From DTU072 sp050309775 (GTDB lineage Bacteria > Bacillota > Clostridia > Christensenellales > DTU072): DNA of 64,000 bases. Both the position numbers and the translations under genes were made by a program. Shown here piece by piece: positions 1 through 9,102 of the stretch (positions are counted from its first letter, which is position 1; every line of letters begins with the position of its first letter). The stretch lies in the NCBI GenBank assembly GCA_050309775.1, contig JBNRMV010000007.1, positions 8,492 to 72,491 on the forward strand, read 5' to 3'. The notes beneath the pieces are model-generated. The model did not search any database, had not been told where the DNA came from, and worked only from the letters and a program-made list of their open reading frames with translations.

Positions 1-1
1 G

Positions 2-820
2 AACTCCGACGCTTTCTTACAGATTATCCCCAGAAAGTTCAAACTTTCAAGGCTCAAAAAGATTTTTGCCAACTATCAGCACGGCTTGCGCGACAAGGGT
101 TGGAACAGTTTGTATTTTGAAAACCACGACCAGCCCAGAAGTTTGCAAAGATTTACCGGCGACTACGGCGAAAAAAGAAAAGAGGCCGCCAAAATGCTTG
201 CCACGGCGCTTTATATGCAACAGGGCACACCCTATTGCTATCAAGGTCAAGAAATCGGCATGACCAACTACCCATGGAAGAGCATTGATGACTTCCAGGA
301 TGTCATGGTCAAGTATCTGATGAAAGTTATCAACAAGTATTTGCCTTTCCTGCGCAATGTTGCATTTAAGATACTAAAAAAGAGAGGCCGCGACAATGCC
401 AGAACTCCCATGCAATGGGACGCTTCGCCCAATGCAGGCTTTACTACCGGTACGCCATGGCTGCCCCTAAATCCCAACTACACGGAAATAAATGTTGAAG
501 ATGCCATGAACGACCCCGATTCCATTTTCAACTATTACAAAAAACTCATAAAGTTCCGCTTGGGAAATCAAATCATAAAGAACGGAACTTTTTCCGAGCA
601 TTACGCAGCCAGCGACGACATTTATTGCTATGAGAGGAGTTTTGAAGGCGAAAAAATACTGGTCATCTGCAACTTCAAAAACGCCGAAATACCCTTCACT
701 CTGCCCTCCGATACGGCTTATGTTTCGGCAGAACTTGCTCTGCACAATTATGGCTATGACAGAAAACTTGAAAGCATGACCCTAAGACCCTATGAAGCCA
801 TGGTTTTTCATATAAAATAA
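2..820 (+). CDS. GH13 alpha-glucosidase / oligo-1,6-glucosidase, C-terminal part
   Basis: The reading frame is open from the left edge, so the gene starts outside the window. It should hydrolyse terminal alpha-1,4/1,6-glucosidic bonds of short oligosaccharides in the cytoplasm. The visible part carries GH13 conserved region IV as FENHDQPR (the NHD containing the transition-state Asp), followed by GTPYCYQGQEIGMTNYPW and RDNARTPMQWD, the last being characteristic of oligo-1,6-glucosidase, trehalose-6-phosphate hydrolase and sucrose isomerase relatives (GH13_31/29). A small all-beta C-terminal domain ends at the stop. The nucleophile Asp and acid Glu regions are off the edge, so substrate cannot be assigned. 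It ends 19 bp before the next same-strand gene. Confidence 0.9.
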   Translation, partial: NSDAFLQIIPRKFKLSRLKKIFANYQHGLRDKGWNSLYFENHDQPRSLQRFTGDYGEKRKEAAKMLATALYMQQGTPYCYQGQEIGMTNYPWKSIDDFQDVMVKYLMKVINKYLPFLRNVAFKILKKRGRDNARTPMQWDASPNAGFTTGTPWLPLNPNYTEINVEDAMNDPDSIFNYYKKLIKFRLGNQIIKNGTFSEHYAASDDIYCYERSFEGEKILVICNFKNAEIPFTLPSDTAYVSAELALHNYGYDRKLESMTLRPYEAMVFHIK

Positions 821-839
821 ATCGTCAAAGGATTGCGCA

Positions 840-1589
840 ATGAAAGTATTTTATTTCACAGGTTCAGGCAATTCGCTGGCTGTTGCAAAACAGTTCGGCG
901 AGCCCATAAACATAGCCACATGCACACAAAGGGAGTATGCCGATGAGTCCATCGGCATAGTCTTTCCTGTATATTGCTATGACATACCCCTTATAGTCAG
1001 GGATTTTTTGCACCGCGTCAAGTTGGACAGTCCGTACATTTGGACAATAGGCACTTGCGGTTCTTCGGTAGGGTACAGTTTTTATACCATAGATGCCTTG
1101 TTAAAAAAGCAGGGCGCAAAACTTTCTTACAGCCAAAAGATAATCATGCCCGACAGTTGTATTGCTTTTAAGACACCCTCCCCCGAAAAAGAGCAGATGC
1201 TTGCCGCAGAACAAGACACGGTTGCGGCTTTCAAGGCAGATATATCAGCCAAAAAAACCAACCTAAAGCAAAAAGATAAACTTTTTCCCATAGACAAAAT
1301 TGCATGGTGGGGCATTAAGACGCTTTTTGGCGCAAAAAGAAAAAAGGTTACGGAGGCCTGCACAGCCTGCGGCATCTGCGCCAAGATTTGCCCAACGCAA
1401 AATATAAAAATAGACGGCAAGCCGTCTTTCGGAAATAATTGTGAATATTGTTTTGGTTGCATACAATGGTGCCCGGAAAGGGCAATAGAGTTCGGAAAGC
1501 TCAAAATTGACGACAGTTCACAATATACGCACCCCTCGCTAAAGGCGTCTGAACTCATACTGCGCAACAAACGCGAACAACCTAAATAA
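840..1589 (+). CDS. EFR1-family ferredoxin protein (flavodoxin-like domain plus two 4Fe-4S clusters)
   Basis: The N-terminus MKVFYFTGSGNSLAVAK is a flavodoxin-like phosphate-binding loop; the C-terminal third carries two ferredoxin motifs, CTACGICAKICP and CEYCFGCIQWCP, each able to hold a [4Fe-4S] cluster. The 249-residue length and domain order fit the EFR1 family, abundant in anaerobic Clostridia and Bacteroidetes. It is a soluble electron-transfer protein whose partner is not known. A ribosome-binding site AAAGGA precedes the ATG. The stop codon is only 4 bp from the end of convergent truA, with no clear terminator hairpin between them. Family assignment is firm; the redox partner is unknown. 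Confidence 0.88.
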   Translation: MKVFYFTGSGNSLAVAKQFGEPINIATCTQREYADESIGIVFPVYCYDIPLIVRDFLHRVKLDSPYIWTIGTCGSSVGYSFYTIDALLKKQGAKLSYSQKIIMPDSCIAFKTPSPEKEQMLAAEQDTVAAFKADISAKKTNLKQKDKLFPIDKIAWWGIKTLFGAKRKKVTEACTACGICAKICPTQNIKIDGKPSFGNNCEYCFGCIQWCPERAIEFGKLKIDDSSQYTHPSLKASELILRNKREQPK

Positions 1590-1593
1590 TTTT

Positions 1594-2328
1594 TTAATCG
1601 TAAATGACTTCTTTCAGATATAAGCCGCCAGACGGAAATGTTTTGCCGGCTTTTTTTCTGTCGCCCGAAATCAGCGACTGCCGAATGTCGTCCAAGGTCA
1701 ACTTGCCTTTGCCGACATATACCAAGGTTCCTACCAATATTCTTACCATATTATATAAGAAACCGTTGCCCTCCGCCTCTATGGTTATTTCATCACCCTG
1801 CTGGGCAAGGTCAAGACGATAAAGCGTGCGAACGGTGGACTTGACTATGCTCCCCGAGGCGCAATACGCCTTGAAGTCATGAGTACCCACAAGTGTGGCG
1901 GCGCACTGCTGCATTTTTTCAAAGTCCAAAGGCGGTATTATTTGCGCATGCGTGTGCTGCCGTATCGGGCTGGCTATTCTTGAAACATAACATTTGTATA
2001 AATAAGTTTTGCGTTTTGCATGGTATTGCGCATGAAAATCTGGCGAACGCTCCTCTATCCCGATTACTTTGATGTCCTCCGGCAGCATGGTATTGACCGC
2101 CAGCGGTATTTTTTCCATGGGAATGCGGCTTACTGTGTCAAAGTGGGCTTTTTGCGCCAAAGCATGCACTCCTGCATCAGTTCTGCCGCTGCCCGTCAGG
2201 CTTATTTTTTCCTGCAACAGTTTTGAGAGCGCCTCTTCAAGCGTCTGTTGCACGGACGCGGCGTTTTTTTGCGTTTGCCAGCCGTTATAGTTTTTGCCGA
2301 AATACTCTACGGTAATGAGATATCTCAC
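1594..2328 (-). CDS. truA: tRNA pseudouridine(38-40) synthase TruA
   Basis: Converts U38-U40 in the anticodon arm of tRNAs to pseudouridine. The catalytic Asp lies in GSGRTDAGVHALAQ. I start it at a GTG giving VRYLITVEYFG, because that gives the usual 244 residues and a GTGA overlap with the ecfT stop, indicating translational coupling; a longer upstream extension in the same frame has no support. It is the last gene of the ecfA1-ecfA2-ecfT-truA operon, a common Firmicutes order. In many Firmicutes rplM-rpsI follows directly; here those genes are about 59 kb away next to dnaA. Confidence 0.95.
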   Translation of the reverse strand: MRYLITVEYFGKNYNGWQTQKNAASVQQTLEEALSKLLQEKISLTGSGRTDAGVHALAQKAHFDTVSRIPMEKIPLAVNTMLPEDIKVIGIEERSPDFHAQYHAKRKTYLYKCYVSRIASPIRQHTHAQIIPPLDFEKMQQCAATLVGTHDFKAYCASGSIVKSTVRTLYRLDLAQQGDEITIEAEGNGFLYNMVRILVGTLVYVGKGKLTLDDIRQSLISGDRKKAGKTFPSGGLYLKEVIYD

Positions 2329-3137
2329 ACCATACCCCCGAGATAAACTTTCATAAGAATTATGCCCGTCATAAATGCCGCGCAAAAGACTGCCGCCAAA
2401 GCGTCCCTGTACCCGAACTTAAGCGCTTTCATCTTTGTGCGGTTCGGCGTGGCATTGTAACATCTGGCGTCCAGCGCCATTGCCAATTCATCGGCGCGCC
2501 GAAAAGCCGACACAAACAGCGGAATGAGAACGGGCAATAATGCTTTTGCTCTTGCCACCAGTCCGCCGTTATCAAAAGCCGCGCCCCTGGCTTTTTGCGC
2601 CAGCATTATTTTGTCGATTTCCTCCATGAGTGAGGGGATAAATCGCAAAGCTATACTCATAATGATAGCCACATCGTGAACGGGAAACTTTATTAGTTTC
2701 AACGGCGACATAAGACTTTCCATGCCGTCTGTCAAATGCATTGGCGTCGTAGTCAATGTGACTAGCGTAGTGCCGATAACTAAGAAAAGCAGCCGCATTG
2801 CCATTTTTGCCGAAAAAATCAAGCCTTCTTGGGTGATTATTATTATCCATAGCTTGAACAAGACAGTGCCTTCACGATAAAAAAGTATGTTAATAACAAC
2901 GGTAATAAGCACAAGAAAGAGTATGCCCTTGACACTTCTTAGTACGCTTTTTGCCGGCACTCGTGAAAGCATAATGACAAACGCCAAAAAGCACAGCACT
3001 GCCAAATAGCTGTAAAAAGTCTGACACAAGAACACCGTTACGATATATACAAGGGACAGCACAAGTTTTGCTCTGGGGTCCATTTTGTGCAGAAAGCTGT
3101 CGCCGGGATAAAACTGTCCGAAGGTAATATCTCTCAT
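2325..3137 (-). CDS. ecfT: Energy-coupling factor transporter transmembrane protein EcfT
   Basis: Membrane scaffold of group II ECF transporters; it joins the two ATPases to exchangeable substrate-binding S components for vitamins and related micronutrients. The sequence has an N-terminal hydrophobic pair, several further membrane segments, and the two cytoplasmic coupling motifs, seen here as AQKARGAAFDNG and ALDARCYNAT (ARG/ARC versions of the family's Ala-Arg-X signatures). Length 270 matches the family. The start overlaps the ecfA2 stop by 4 bp and the stop overlaps truA. QueT, about 5.5 kb to the right in another operon, is a plausible client S component. Confidence 0.95.
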   Translation of the reverse strand: MRDITFGQFYPGDSFLHKMDPRAKLVLSLVYIVTVFLCQTFYSYLAVLCFLAFVIMLSRVPAKSVLRSVKGILFLVLITVVINILFYREGTVLFKLWIIIITQEGLIFSAKMAMRLLFLVIGTTLVTLTTTPMHLTDGMESLMSPLKLIKFPVHDVAIIMSIALRFIPSLMEEIDKIMLAQKARGAAFDNGGLVARAKALLPVLIPLFVSAFRRADELAMALDARCYNATPNRTKMKALKFGYRDALAAVFCAAFMTGIILMKVYLGGMV

Positions 3138-3991
3138 GATTTACCTCCGAACTTTTTTAGGATTTCGGCATATAGAGAGGGCACATCCAGCGCAGGAGTG
3201 TCCAGTTTTATTCCGCATTTTTCCAAAAGGTTTTTGATTTTTACGGTGGCTGGCAGGTCCAGTCCAAGTTGCACCAATTCGTCATTTTTCTCAAAAAGCT
3301 GCGCAGGCGGCAGGTCGTATATCAATTTTGAGTTGTGCAAAACAATAATTCTGTCGGTATAAGCGGCGATTTCGTCCATATTGTGGCTTATCATTATGAT
3401 AGTCTTGACGCTGCTGCCGCGCAATACAGTTATTAAGTCAAGTATTTCCCTTTTGCCCACAGGGTCCAGCCCTGCCGTAGGCTCGTCCAAAATGAGTATC
3501 TCGGGATTGTAGGCAAGCACTCCGGCAATTGCCGCTCTTCTTTTTTGTCCGCCCGACAATTCAAAAGGAGAACGCTCTTTTATTTCTTCAAAAGGCAGCC
3601 CCACAAGCTCGATAGCTCTCTTTGCCGACTCATAGGCTTGTTCCTGACTCATGCCGAAATTCTTTGGCCCGAACATGATGTCTTTGAGTACTGTTTCGTC
3701 AAAAAGCTGATATTCGGGATATTGAAAAAGCATGCCTATGCCCTTGCGCAGCAGTTTGTAATCAACTTTTTTTGCCGACAAGTCAATGCCAAATACCGAA
3801 AGCTCGCCGCTTTGAAGTTTTACCAGTCCGTTCAGGTGCTGAATAAGCGTTGATTTGCCGCTGCCGGTGGCGCCGATAAGCCCGACAAACTCTCCCTCTT
3901 TTATGGTAAGTGTTATGCCGTCCAGCGCTTGCATCTCATAAGGCGTACCTTGCGAATATGTGAAGGAAAGGTCTTTTATAACAATCGACAT
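3134..3991 (-). CDS. ecfA2: ECF transporter ATPase EcfA2
   Basis: Second ATPase of the ECF module. Walker A is GATGSGKST (residues 40-48), the ABC signature is ELSGGQKRR and Walker B is ILILDEPTAGLDP, followed by the H-loop in MISHNMDE. Length 285 with a C-terminal tail is typical. It heterodimerises with EcfA1 on EcfT. The start lies inside the ecfA1 3' end (16 bp overlap) and the stop overlaps ecfT, so the four genes are probably translated as a coupled unit. Confidence 0.95.
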   Translation of the reverse strand: MSIVIKDLSFTYSQGTPYEMQALDGITLTIKEGEFVGLIGATGSGKSTLIQHLNGLVKLQSGELSVFGIDLSAKKVDYKLLRKGIGMLFQYPEYQLFDETVLKDIMFGPKNFGMSQEQAYESAKRAIELVGLPFEEIKERSPFELSGGQKRRAAIAGVLAYNPEILILDEPTAGLDPVGKREILDLITVLRGSSVKTIIMISHNMDEIAAYTDRIIVLHNSKLIYDLPPAQLFEKNDELVQLGLDLPATVKIKNLLEKCGIKLDTPALDVPSLYAEILKKFGGKS

Positions 3992-4809
3992 ATTTCCTCC
4001 GCCAACTCTTCAATCGTCAAACAGTCTGCCACGGCTATGCCGTCATTCTTCAGCATGTGCGCAATGCGGCTTGCCATAGGCATGTCCAGTTTTGCTTTGT
4101 TTATGGCTTCAGCATTCCCAAACACTTGTTTTGGGGTGCCAAAATCAATTATTTCGCCCTCGTTCATAACATATACCTTGTCGGCGGATATGGCTTCTTC
4201 CATGTAATGCGTAATCAGCACTACCGTCATGCCTTGGTCATTCAGCTTTTTTACGACATCCAGCACTTCCCTTCGACCTTTTGGGTCCAGCATTGCCGTC
4301 GACTCGTCAAGTATGAGAATCTCCGGCATCATGGCAAGTATGGCGGCTATGGCAATGCGTTGTTTTTGTCCACCGGACAACTTAAAGGGAGTGTGTTTTT
4401 TGTGTTCAAGCATGCCCACAGCCGACAGCGCCCAATCCACACGCCGCACAATTTCGCTTGGCTCTACACCCAAGTTTTCTGCGCCGAAAGCTATGTCGTC
4501 TTCAATAATGCTTGCAACCATTTGGTTGTCGGGGTTTTGAAAAACCATGCCGACCTTGCTTCTTATTTCAAAAATTCTTTTTTCTTCTTTAGTGTTTATA
4601 CCTTTTATGATGACATCGCCCATGTCAGGTATCAAAAAGCCGTTAAAAAGTTTTGCTAAAGTCGATTTTCCGCTGCCGTTGTGTCCCAGCAGCACGACAA
4701 ATTCGCCTTGATTTATTTCAAGGTCGATGCCTTTTACTCCGACGGTAGTTTCGTCATTACCGCTTTTGTAGCTGTAATGCACATTTTTTAATTCAATGAC
4801 GCGTTTCAT
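3976..4809 (-). CDS. ecfA1: ECF transporter ATPase EcfA1
   Basis: First ATPase of the ECF module. Walker A is GHNGSGKST (residues 42-50), signature KLSGGQKQR, Walker B ILILDESTAMLDP. The Ser after the catalytic Glu (DES rather than DEP) is common in EcfA1. Start MKRVIELKNVHYSY is the family start. There is no Shine-Dalgarno sequence in front of it: the bases before ATG are ATTTTGA, and directly before those sits a -10 element TATACT, so the transcript probably begins at or within 2 nt of the ATG (leaderless). It is the first gene of the operon. Confidence 0.95.
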   Translation of the reverse strand: MKRVIELKNVHYSYKSGNDETTVGVKGIDLEINQGEFVVLLGHNGSGKSTLAKLFNGFLIPDMGDVIIKGINTKEEKRIFEIRSKVGMVFQNPDNQMVASIIEDDIAFGAENLGVEPSEIVRRVDWALSAVGMLEHKKHTPFKLSGGQKQRIAIAAILAMMPEILILDESTAMLDPKGRREVLDVVKKLNDQGMTVVLITHYMEEAISADKVYVMNEGEIIDFGTPKQVFGNAEAINKAKLDMPMASRIAHMLKNDGIAVADCLTIEELAEEICRLL

Positions 4810-4816
4810 TCAAAAT

Positions 4817-4846
4817 AGTATATCACACAAACCCTGTTTCTGACAA
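4817..4846 (-). promoter_or_regulatory. Promoter of ecfA1 operon, leaderless configuration
   Basis: On the minus strand TTGTCA, an 18-nt spacer and TATACT. Only 7 nt separate the -10 from the ATG of ecfA1, so the predicted transcription start falls at or next to the start codon. Hexamer matches are 5/6 and 5/6. Confidence 0.6.
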
Positions 4847-4901
4847 ATACTTATGATTATAAATTATTAACTCAACGGCGGCAAAATAGCCTTATAAAAG
4901 A

Positions 4902-4931
4902 TTGACTAATGGCAAATGCAAGGCTTATAAT
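4902..4931 (+). promoter_or_regulatory. Promoter of pyruvate:ferredoxin oxidoreductase gene
   Basis: TTGACT, 18-nt spacer, perfect TATAAT. The predicted start leaves a leader of about 90 nt before a strong GGAGG ribosome-binding site. I see no riboswitch-like fold and no Rex-type palindrome in the leader. Confidence 0.65.
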
Positions 4932-5026
4932 ATAAAGGCGTTGGGGATAAAATAAATGTTTATTATTTAATTTATACTTATGCTTAAAGATAATAATGTC
5001 GAGAAATATAATTTACGGAGGTTCAA

Positions 5027-8000
5027 ATGAGTAAAAAAATGACTATTGACGGCAATACCGCCGCCGCTCATGTAGCTTATGCTTTTAGCGAGGTTGCCGC
5101 GATATATCCTATCACGCCTTCTTCGCCTATGGCGGAATTTGCCGATGAATGGGCTGCTCAAGGAAGAAAAAATATGTTCGGTCAAGAACTTCGGCTGGCA
5201 GAGATGCAGTCCGAAGCCGGAGCCGCAGGCGCTGTACATGGCGCGCTGGCTGCCGGAGCCATGACGACGACTTTTACGGCATCACAGGGCCTATTGCTGA
5301 TGATACCCAACATGTATAAAATAGCAGGCGAACTTATGCCCTGTGTATTCCATGTGTCTGCCCGCGCTCTTGCCGCGCATGCGTTAAACATTTACGGTGA
5401 CCATGCCGACGTCATGGCTTGCCGCCAAACAGGTTTCGCAATGCTTTGCTCAAATTCCGTTCAAGAGGTCATGGACCTTGCGCTGGTATCTCATCTTGCC
5501 ACATTGAAGTCAAAGGTACCCTTCCTGCACTTCTTTGACGGTTTCAGGACCAGCCACGAAGTAAGTAAAATAGATGCCATAGACTATGACGACATGAAAA
5601 AACTTGTCGACATGAAAGATATTTATGATTTCAAGAAATCCGCGCTGAACTCCGAGCATCCCGTACAGAAAGGAACGGCGCAGAACGGAGACATCTATTT
5701 CCAAAACAGAGAGGCCTGCAACCCCTACTATGAGAAGGTTCCGGCAATTGTATCGGAATGCATGAAACAGGTTTCCGACCTTACAGGCAGAAAGTACGAC
5801 CTTTTTGACTACTATGGCGCACCCGATGCTGACAAAGTCATAGTTATGATGGGCAGCGGAGCAGAGACTGCGGCTGAGACTATTGATTACCTCAACGCAA
5901 AAGGGCATAAGACAGGCTTAATAAAAGTTCGTCTTTTCCGTCCTTTCGATGTCAACAGCTTCCTTTCCAAAATACCCTCAACAACAAAATATATCTCCGT
6001 ACTGGACAGAACTAAAGAACCCGGCTCAATAGGCGAGCCGCTATATTTGGATGTTTGCACAGCATTGAAAAACAGCGACATAAAAGTACTTGGCGGCCGT
6101 TACGGCATGGGCTCAAAAGAGTTTACACCGACTATGGTCGGCGCAATATATGCCAACATGGGCGCAGAAAACAAAAACCACTTCACCGTAGGTATTGTAG
6201 ACGATGTCAGCTTCTGTTCCCTTCCTCAAGGCGAATTCATCAATGCTTCGCCCGCCAGCGCCATCCGCTGCAAATTCTATGGACTGGGTTCCGACGGCAC
6301 AGTCGGCGCCAACAAAAACTCCATAAAGATTATCGGCGACCACACCAACAAGTTTGTGCAGGGCTATTTCCACTATGACAGCAAAAAGTCCGGAGGCATC
6401 ACCATTTCGCACTTGAGATTCGGCGACGAGCCAATCAGAAGCGCATACCTCATCGACCAAGCGGACTTTGTGGCATGCCACACCCCCAGCTATATCTTCC
6501 GTTATGATATGCTGAGTTCCTTGAAAGAGGGCGGCACATTCTTGCTCAACAGCATATGGACCCCGGAAGAAATGGACAAAGAACTGCCGGCAAAAATTAA
6601 GAATATCCTTGCCAAAAAGAAAATTAAGTTCTACACAATCAACGCTGTTAAAATAGCGCAAGACATCGGACTTGGCGGCAGAATAAATGCCATCATGCAG
6701 GCGGCTTTCTTCAAACTTGCCAACATACTTCCTTATGAAGACGCCGAAAATTATATGAAAGTTGCCGTCAAAAAGACCTATGGCAGAAAGGGCGACGCCG
6801 TCGTCAACATGAACTATGCGGCTATTGACAGAGCCAACAGCGAGCTGAAAGAAGTTCCCGTACCGGCAGCGTGGGCAACAACCACCGAAGGCGCTCCGCT
6901 TGTCAGTCTTGCAGACAACGATTATTTCAGAGATTTCATAAACCCCATACTTGCACAAGAGGGTGACAGCCTGCCTGTTTCCAGCTTTGCCGCCGACGGC
7001 ACAGTACCCACCGGCACAACAAAGTATGAAAAGCGCGGCATAGCCGTTTCGGTTCCCAAGTGGATAAAAGAAAACTGCATACAATGCAACCAATGCTCTT
7101 TTGTCTGCCCTCATGCCACCATTCGCCCGGCGCTTGCCACTCCCGAACAGCTTGCCGACAAGCCGGCCGGTTTTGACACAAAACCTGCCACCGGTTTCAA
7201 AGGCTATGAGTTCAGAGTACAAGTCAGCCCGTATGACTGCACAGGTTGCGGCTCCTGCGCAAATGTCTGTCCCGCAAAAGAAAAGGCGCTGGTTATGCGT
7301 CCCGTTGCGGAAGCCATCAACGAAGAAGCCGAAAATTGGGAATATTTTGAGAATATGCCCGAAAACGACAAAGTTTACAAACCAAATTCAATAAAGGGCA
7401 GCCAATTTGCAAAACCCTTGTTTGAATTCAGCGGCGCTTGCGCAGGTTGCGGCGAGACCCCGTATATAAAACTTGTCACACAGCTTTTCGGCGACAGAAT
7501 GATAATTGCAAACGCCACCGGCTGCACCTCTATTTATGGCGGCTCGGCCCCCACATGCCCCTACACAAAGAACGATGAGGGCAGAGGTCCGGCATGGGCA
7601 AACTCATTGTTTGAAGACAACGCGGAATTTGGCTATGGCATAAACCTTGCGGTAACACAAAGAAGAAACAAACTAAAAGAAGATATGCTTGCCATTATGG
7701 ATAATGTCAGCGCCGAAACAGCCCAAGCTTTCAAGGCGTGGATAGACGGCATGGACGACTCCGAAAACACAAAGGCGCTCAGCGCGGCAGTTAAAGACGC
7801 TCTCAAAAATGAAAAAGCAAGCGCCGACACCGCAGAATATCTGGAGCGCATAAATGCCAACTCAGATGTCCTCGTAAAACAATCGATATGGATTTTCGGC
7901 GGTGACGGATGGGCATATGACATCGGTTACGGCGGACTTGACCATGTACTGGCTATGGGAGAAGATGTCAACATACTTGTGCTTGACTCCGAAGTCTATT

Positions 8001-8524
8001 CCAACACAGGCGGCCAAGCAAGCAAATCCACACCCACGGGCGCTATTGCAAAATTTGCCGCATCGGGCAAGAAAACAAAAAAGAAAGACCTTGGCATGAT
8101 GGCCATGAGCTATGGCTATGTATATGTTGCGCAAGTCAATATGGGCGCCAACATGAATCAGTTGGTTAAAGCTCTGACCGAAGCCGAAGCGTACAAAGGC
8201 CCCTCGCTTATAATTTGCTACTCACCCTGCATAAACCACGGTATCAACATGGGCAAGTCTATTGCCACAATGAAAAATGCCGTTGATTCGGGCTACTGGT
8301 CCTGCTACAGATACAATCCTGCTCTTGCCGAAGAAGGAAAAAATCCCTTCTCTCTTGACACAAAAGACCCCGTTCAGGATTATAAGACCTTCTTGCTCAG
8401 CGAAACAAGGTATGCCAGCTTGAAAAAACTCTATCCCGACCATGCCGATACGCTGTTCGACATCAGTGAAGAACAAGCGCGGCAAAGAAGAGAGGGCTAC
8501 AAAGCTCTGGCGTCAAAAGAATAA
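5027..8524 (+). CDS. nifJ: Pyruvate:ferredoxin (flavodoxin) oxidoreductase
   Basis: Oxidises pyruvate to acetyl-CoA and CO2, passing electrons to ferredoxin or flavodoxin; a central enzyme of anaerobic fermentation in the cytoplasm. The 1165-residue length is that of the single-chain homodimeric enzyme. The N-terminus has the pyrimidine-binding domain (MTIDGNTAAAHVAYAFSEVA, AIYPITPSSPMAE). Two [4Fe-4S] motifs follow, CIQCNQCSFVCP from residue 684 and CTGCGSCANVCP from residue 738. The thiamine-diphosphate motif starts GDGWAYDIGYGG at residue 959, with EVYSNTGGQASK closing the Mg-binding segment. CAGCGETPY near residue 805 supplies Cys for the proximal cluster. Preceded by GGAGG and a sigma-A-like promoter and followed by a terminator, so probably monocistronic. 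Confidence 0.97.
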   Translation: MSKKMTIDGNTAAAHVAYAFSEVAAIYPITPSSPMAEFADEWAAQGRKNMFGQELRLAEMQSEAGAAGAVHGALAAGAMTTTFTASQGLLLMIPNMYKIAGELMPCVFHVSARALAAHALNIYGDHADVMACRQTGFAMLCSNSVQEVMDLALVSHLATLKSKVPFLHFFDGFRTSHEVSKIDAIDYDDMKKLVDMKDIYDFKKSALNSEHPVQKGTAQNGDIYFQNREACNPYYEKVPAIVSECMKQVSDLTGRKYDLFDYYGAPDADKVIVMMGSGAETAAETIDYLNAKGHKTGLIKVRLFRPFDVNSFLSKIPSTTKYISVLDRTKEPGSIGEPLYLDVCTALKNSDIKVLGGRYGMGSKEFTPTMVGAIYANMGAENKNHFTVGIVDDVSFCSLPQGEFINASPASAIRCKFYGLGSDGTVGANKNSIKIIGDHTNKFVQGYFHYDSKKSGGITISHLRFGDEPIRSAYLIDQADFVACHTPSYIFRYDMLSSLKEGGTFLLNSIWTPEEMDKELPAKIKNILAKKKIKFYTINAVKIAQDIGLGGRINAIMQAAFFKLANILPYEDAENYMKVAVKKTYGRKGDAVVNMNYAAIDRANSELKEVPVPAAWATTTEGAPLVSLADNDYFRDFINPILAQEGDSLPVSSFAADGTVPTGTTKYEKRGIAVSVPKWIKENCIQCNQCSFVCPHATIRPALATPEQLADKPAGFDTKPATGFKGYEFRVQVSPYDCTGCGSCANVCPAKEKALVMRPVAEAINEEAENWEYFENMPENDKVYKPNSIKGSQFAKPLFEFSGACAGCGETPYIKLVTQLFGDRMIIANATGCTSIYGGSAPTCPYTKNDEGRGPAWANSLFEDNAEFGYGINLAVTQRRNKLKEDMLAIMDNVSAETAQAFKAWIDGMDDSENTKALSAAVKDALKNEKASADTAEYLERINANSDVLVKQSIWIFGGDGWAYDIGYGGLDHVLAMGEDVNILVLDSEVYSNTGGQASKSTPTGAIAKFAASGKKTKKKDLGMMAMSYGYVYVAQVNMGANMNQLVKALTEAEAYKGPSLIICYSPCINHGINMGKSIATMKNAVDSGYWSCYRYNPALAEEGKNPFSLDTKDPVQDYKTFLLSETRYASLKKLYPDHADTLFDISEEQARQRREGYKALASKE

Positions 8525-8540
8525 TAGACATAAGCTAAAC

Positions 8541-8573
8541 AAAAAAGGCAACTGGTACGGTTGCCTTTTTTTA
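8541..8573 (+). terminator. Rho-independent terminator after nifJ
   Basis: Stem GGCAAC/GTTGCC with a 7-nt loop, extended by A6 on the left and T8 on the right, so it may also serve the converging queT transcript. Confidence 0.85.
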
Positions 8574-8601
8574 TAGTTCATTTTTTTCAGTGACCTTATT
8601 A

Positions 8602-9102
8602 TTATTTCAAATGTATTCCCGTCTTTTTCAGCGCATAATATAGGGGCAGTCCGAGAATAAATATCACCGCCGACTGCGTGGCAAGGATTGTCCACATATT
8701 TATGAAATACCCTTTATCTCCCATAAAGAGCAGCCATATGACAGGCAGAATCAATGCATTGACAAATATGGGAGGAAAGCTGGCAAATATCGGCATAAGT
8801 TCTGTATGTGCCAGTTTTTTTCTTGTGGCAATAAACCTTGTAAGAGCCGCGGCAATGAATGTTGCCAGCGTGCCAAAGAGCATATCATACCAGCCGTACG
8901 CCGAGAATATGTTGGCAATAAGACAACCGATAGTCAGCCCGGGAACGGCTTCCATAAAAAGAATGGGCAACAGCGTAAGGCTTTCCGCCACACGAAATTG
9001 CAGCGGTCCGTAAGAAATCGGCGCCAGCGCCAGCGTCAATATGGCGTACAATGCGGCAATGACCGCCGTCCGTGCAAGGAACTTTATTGCCCGTGACTTC
9101 AT
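8602..9102 (-). CDS. queT: QueT family ECF transporter S component
   Basis: Small (166 aa) integral membrane protein with about six hydrophobic helices. The stretch ISYGPLQFRVAESLTLLP is the hallmark of the QueT family, which in Firmicutes is linked to uptake of queuosine precursors. It would need the EcfA1-EcfA2-EcfT module encoded at 2.3-4.8 kb. It begins immediately after the stop of the ABC exporter permease (TAAATG junction), so it is read from the exporter promoter; there is no room for a preQ1 riboswitch. Substrate is inferred from the family only. Confidence 0.85.
   Translation of the reverse strand: MKSRAIKFLARTAVIAALYAILTLALAPISYGPLQFRVAESLTLLPILFMEAVPGLTIGCLIANIFSAYGWYDMLFGTLATFIAAALTRFIATRKKLAHTELMPIFASFPPIFVNALILPVIWLLFMGDKGYFINMWTILATQSAVIFILGLPLYYALKKTGIHLK

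Noticed and set aside
6113..7222. 369-codon frame antisense to pyruvate:ferredoxin oxidoreductase
   Set aside because: Shadow of a strongly conserved gene; composition Cys/Gly/Val-rich without domain similarity.
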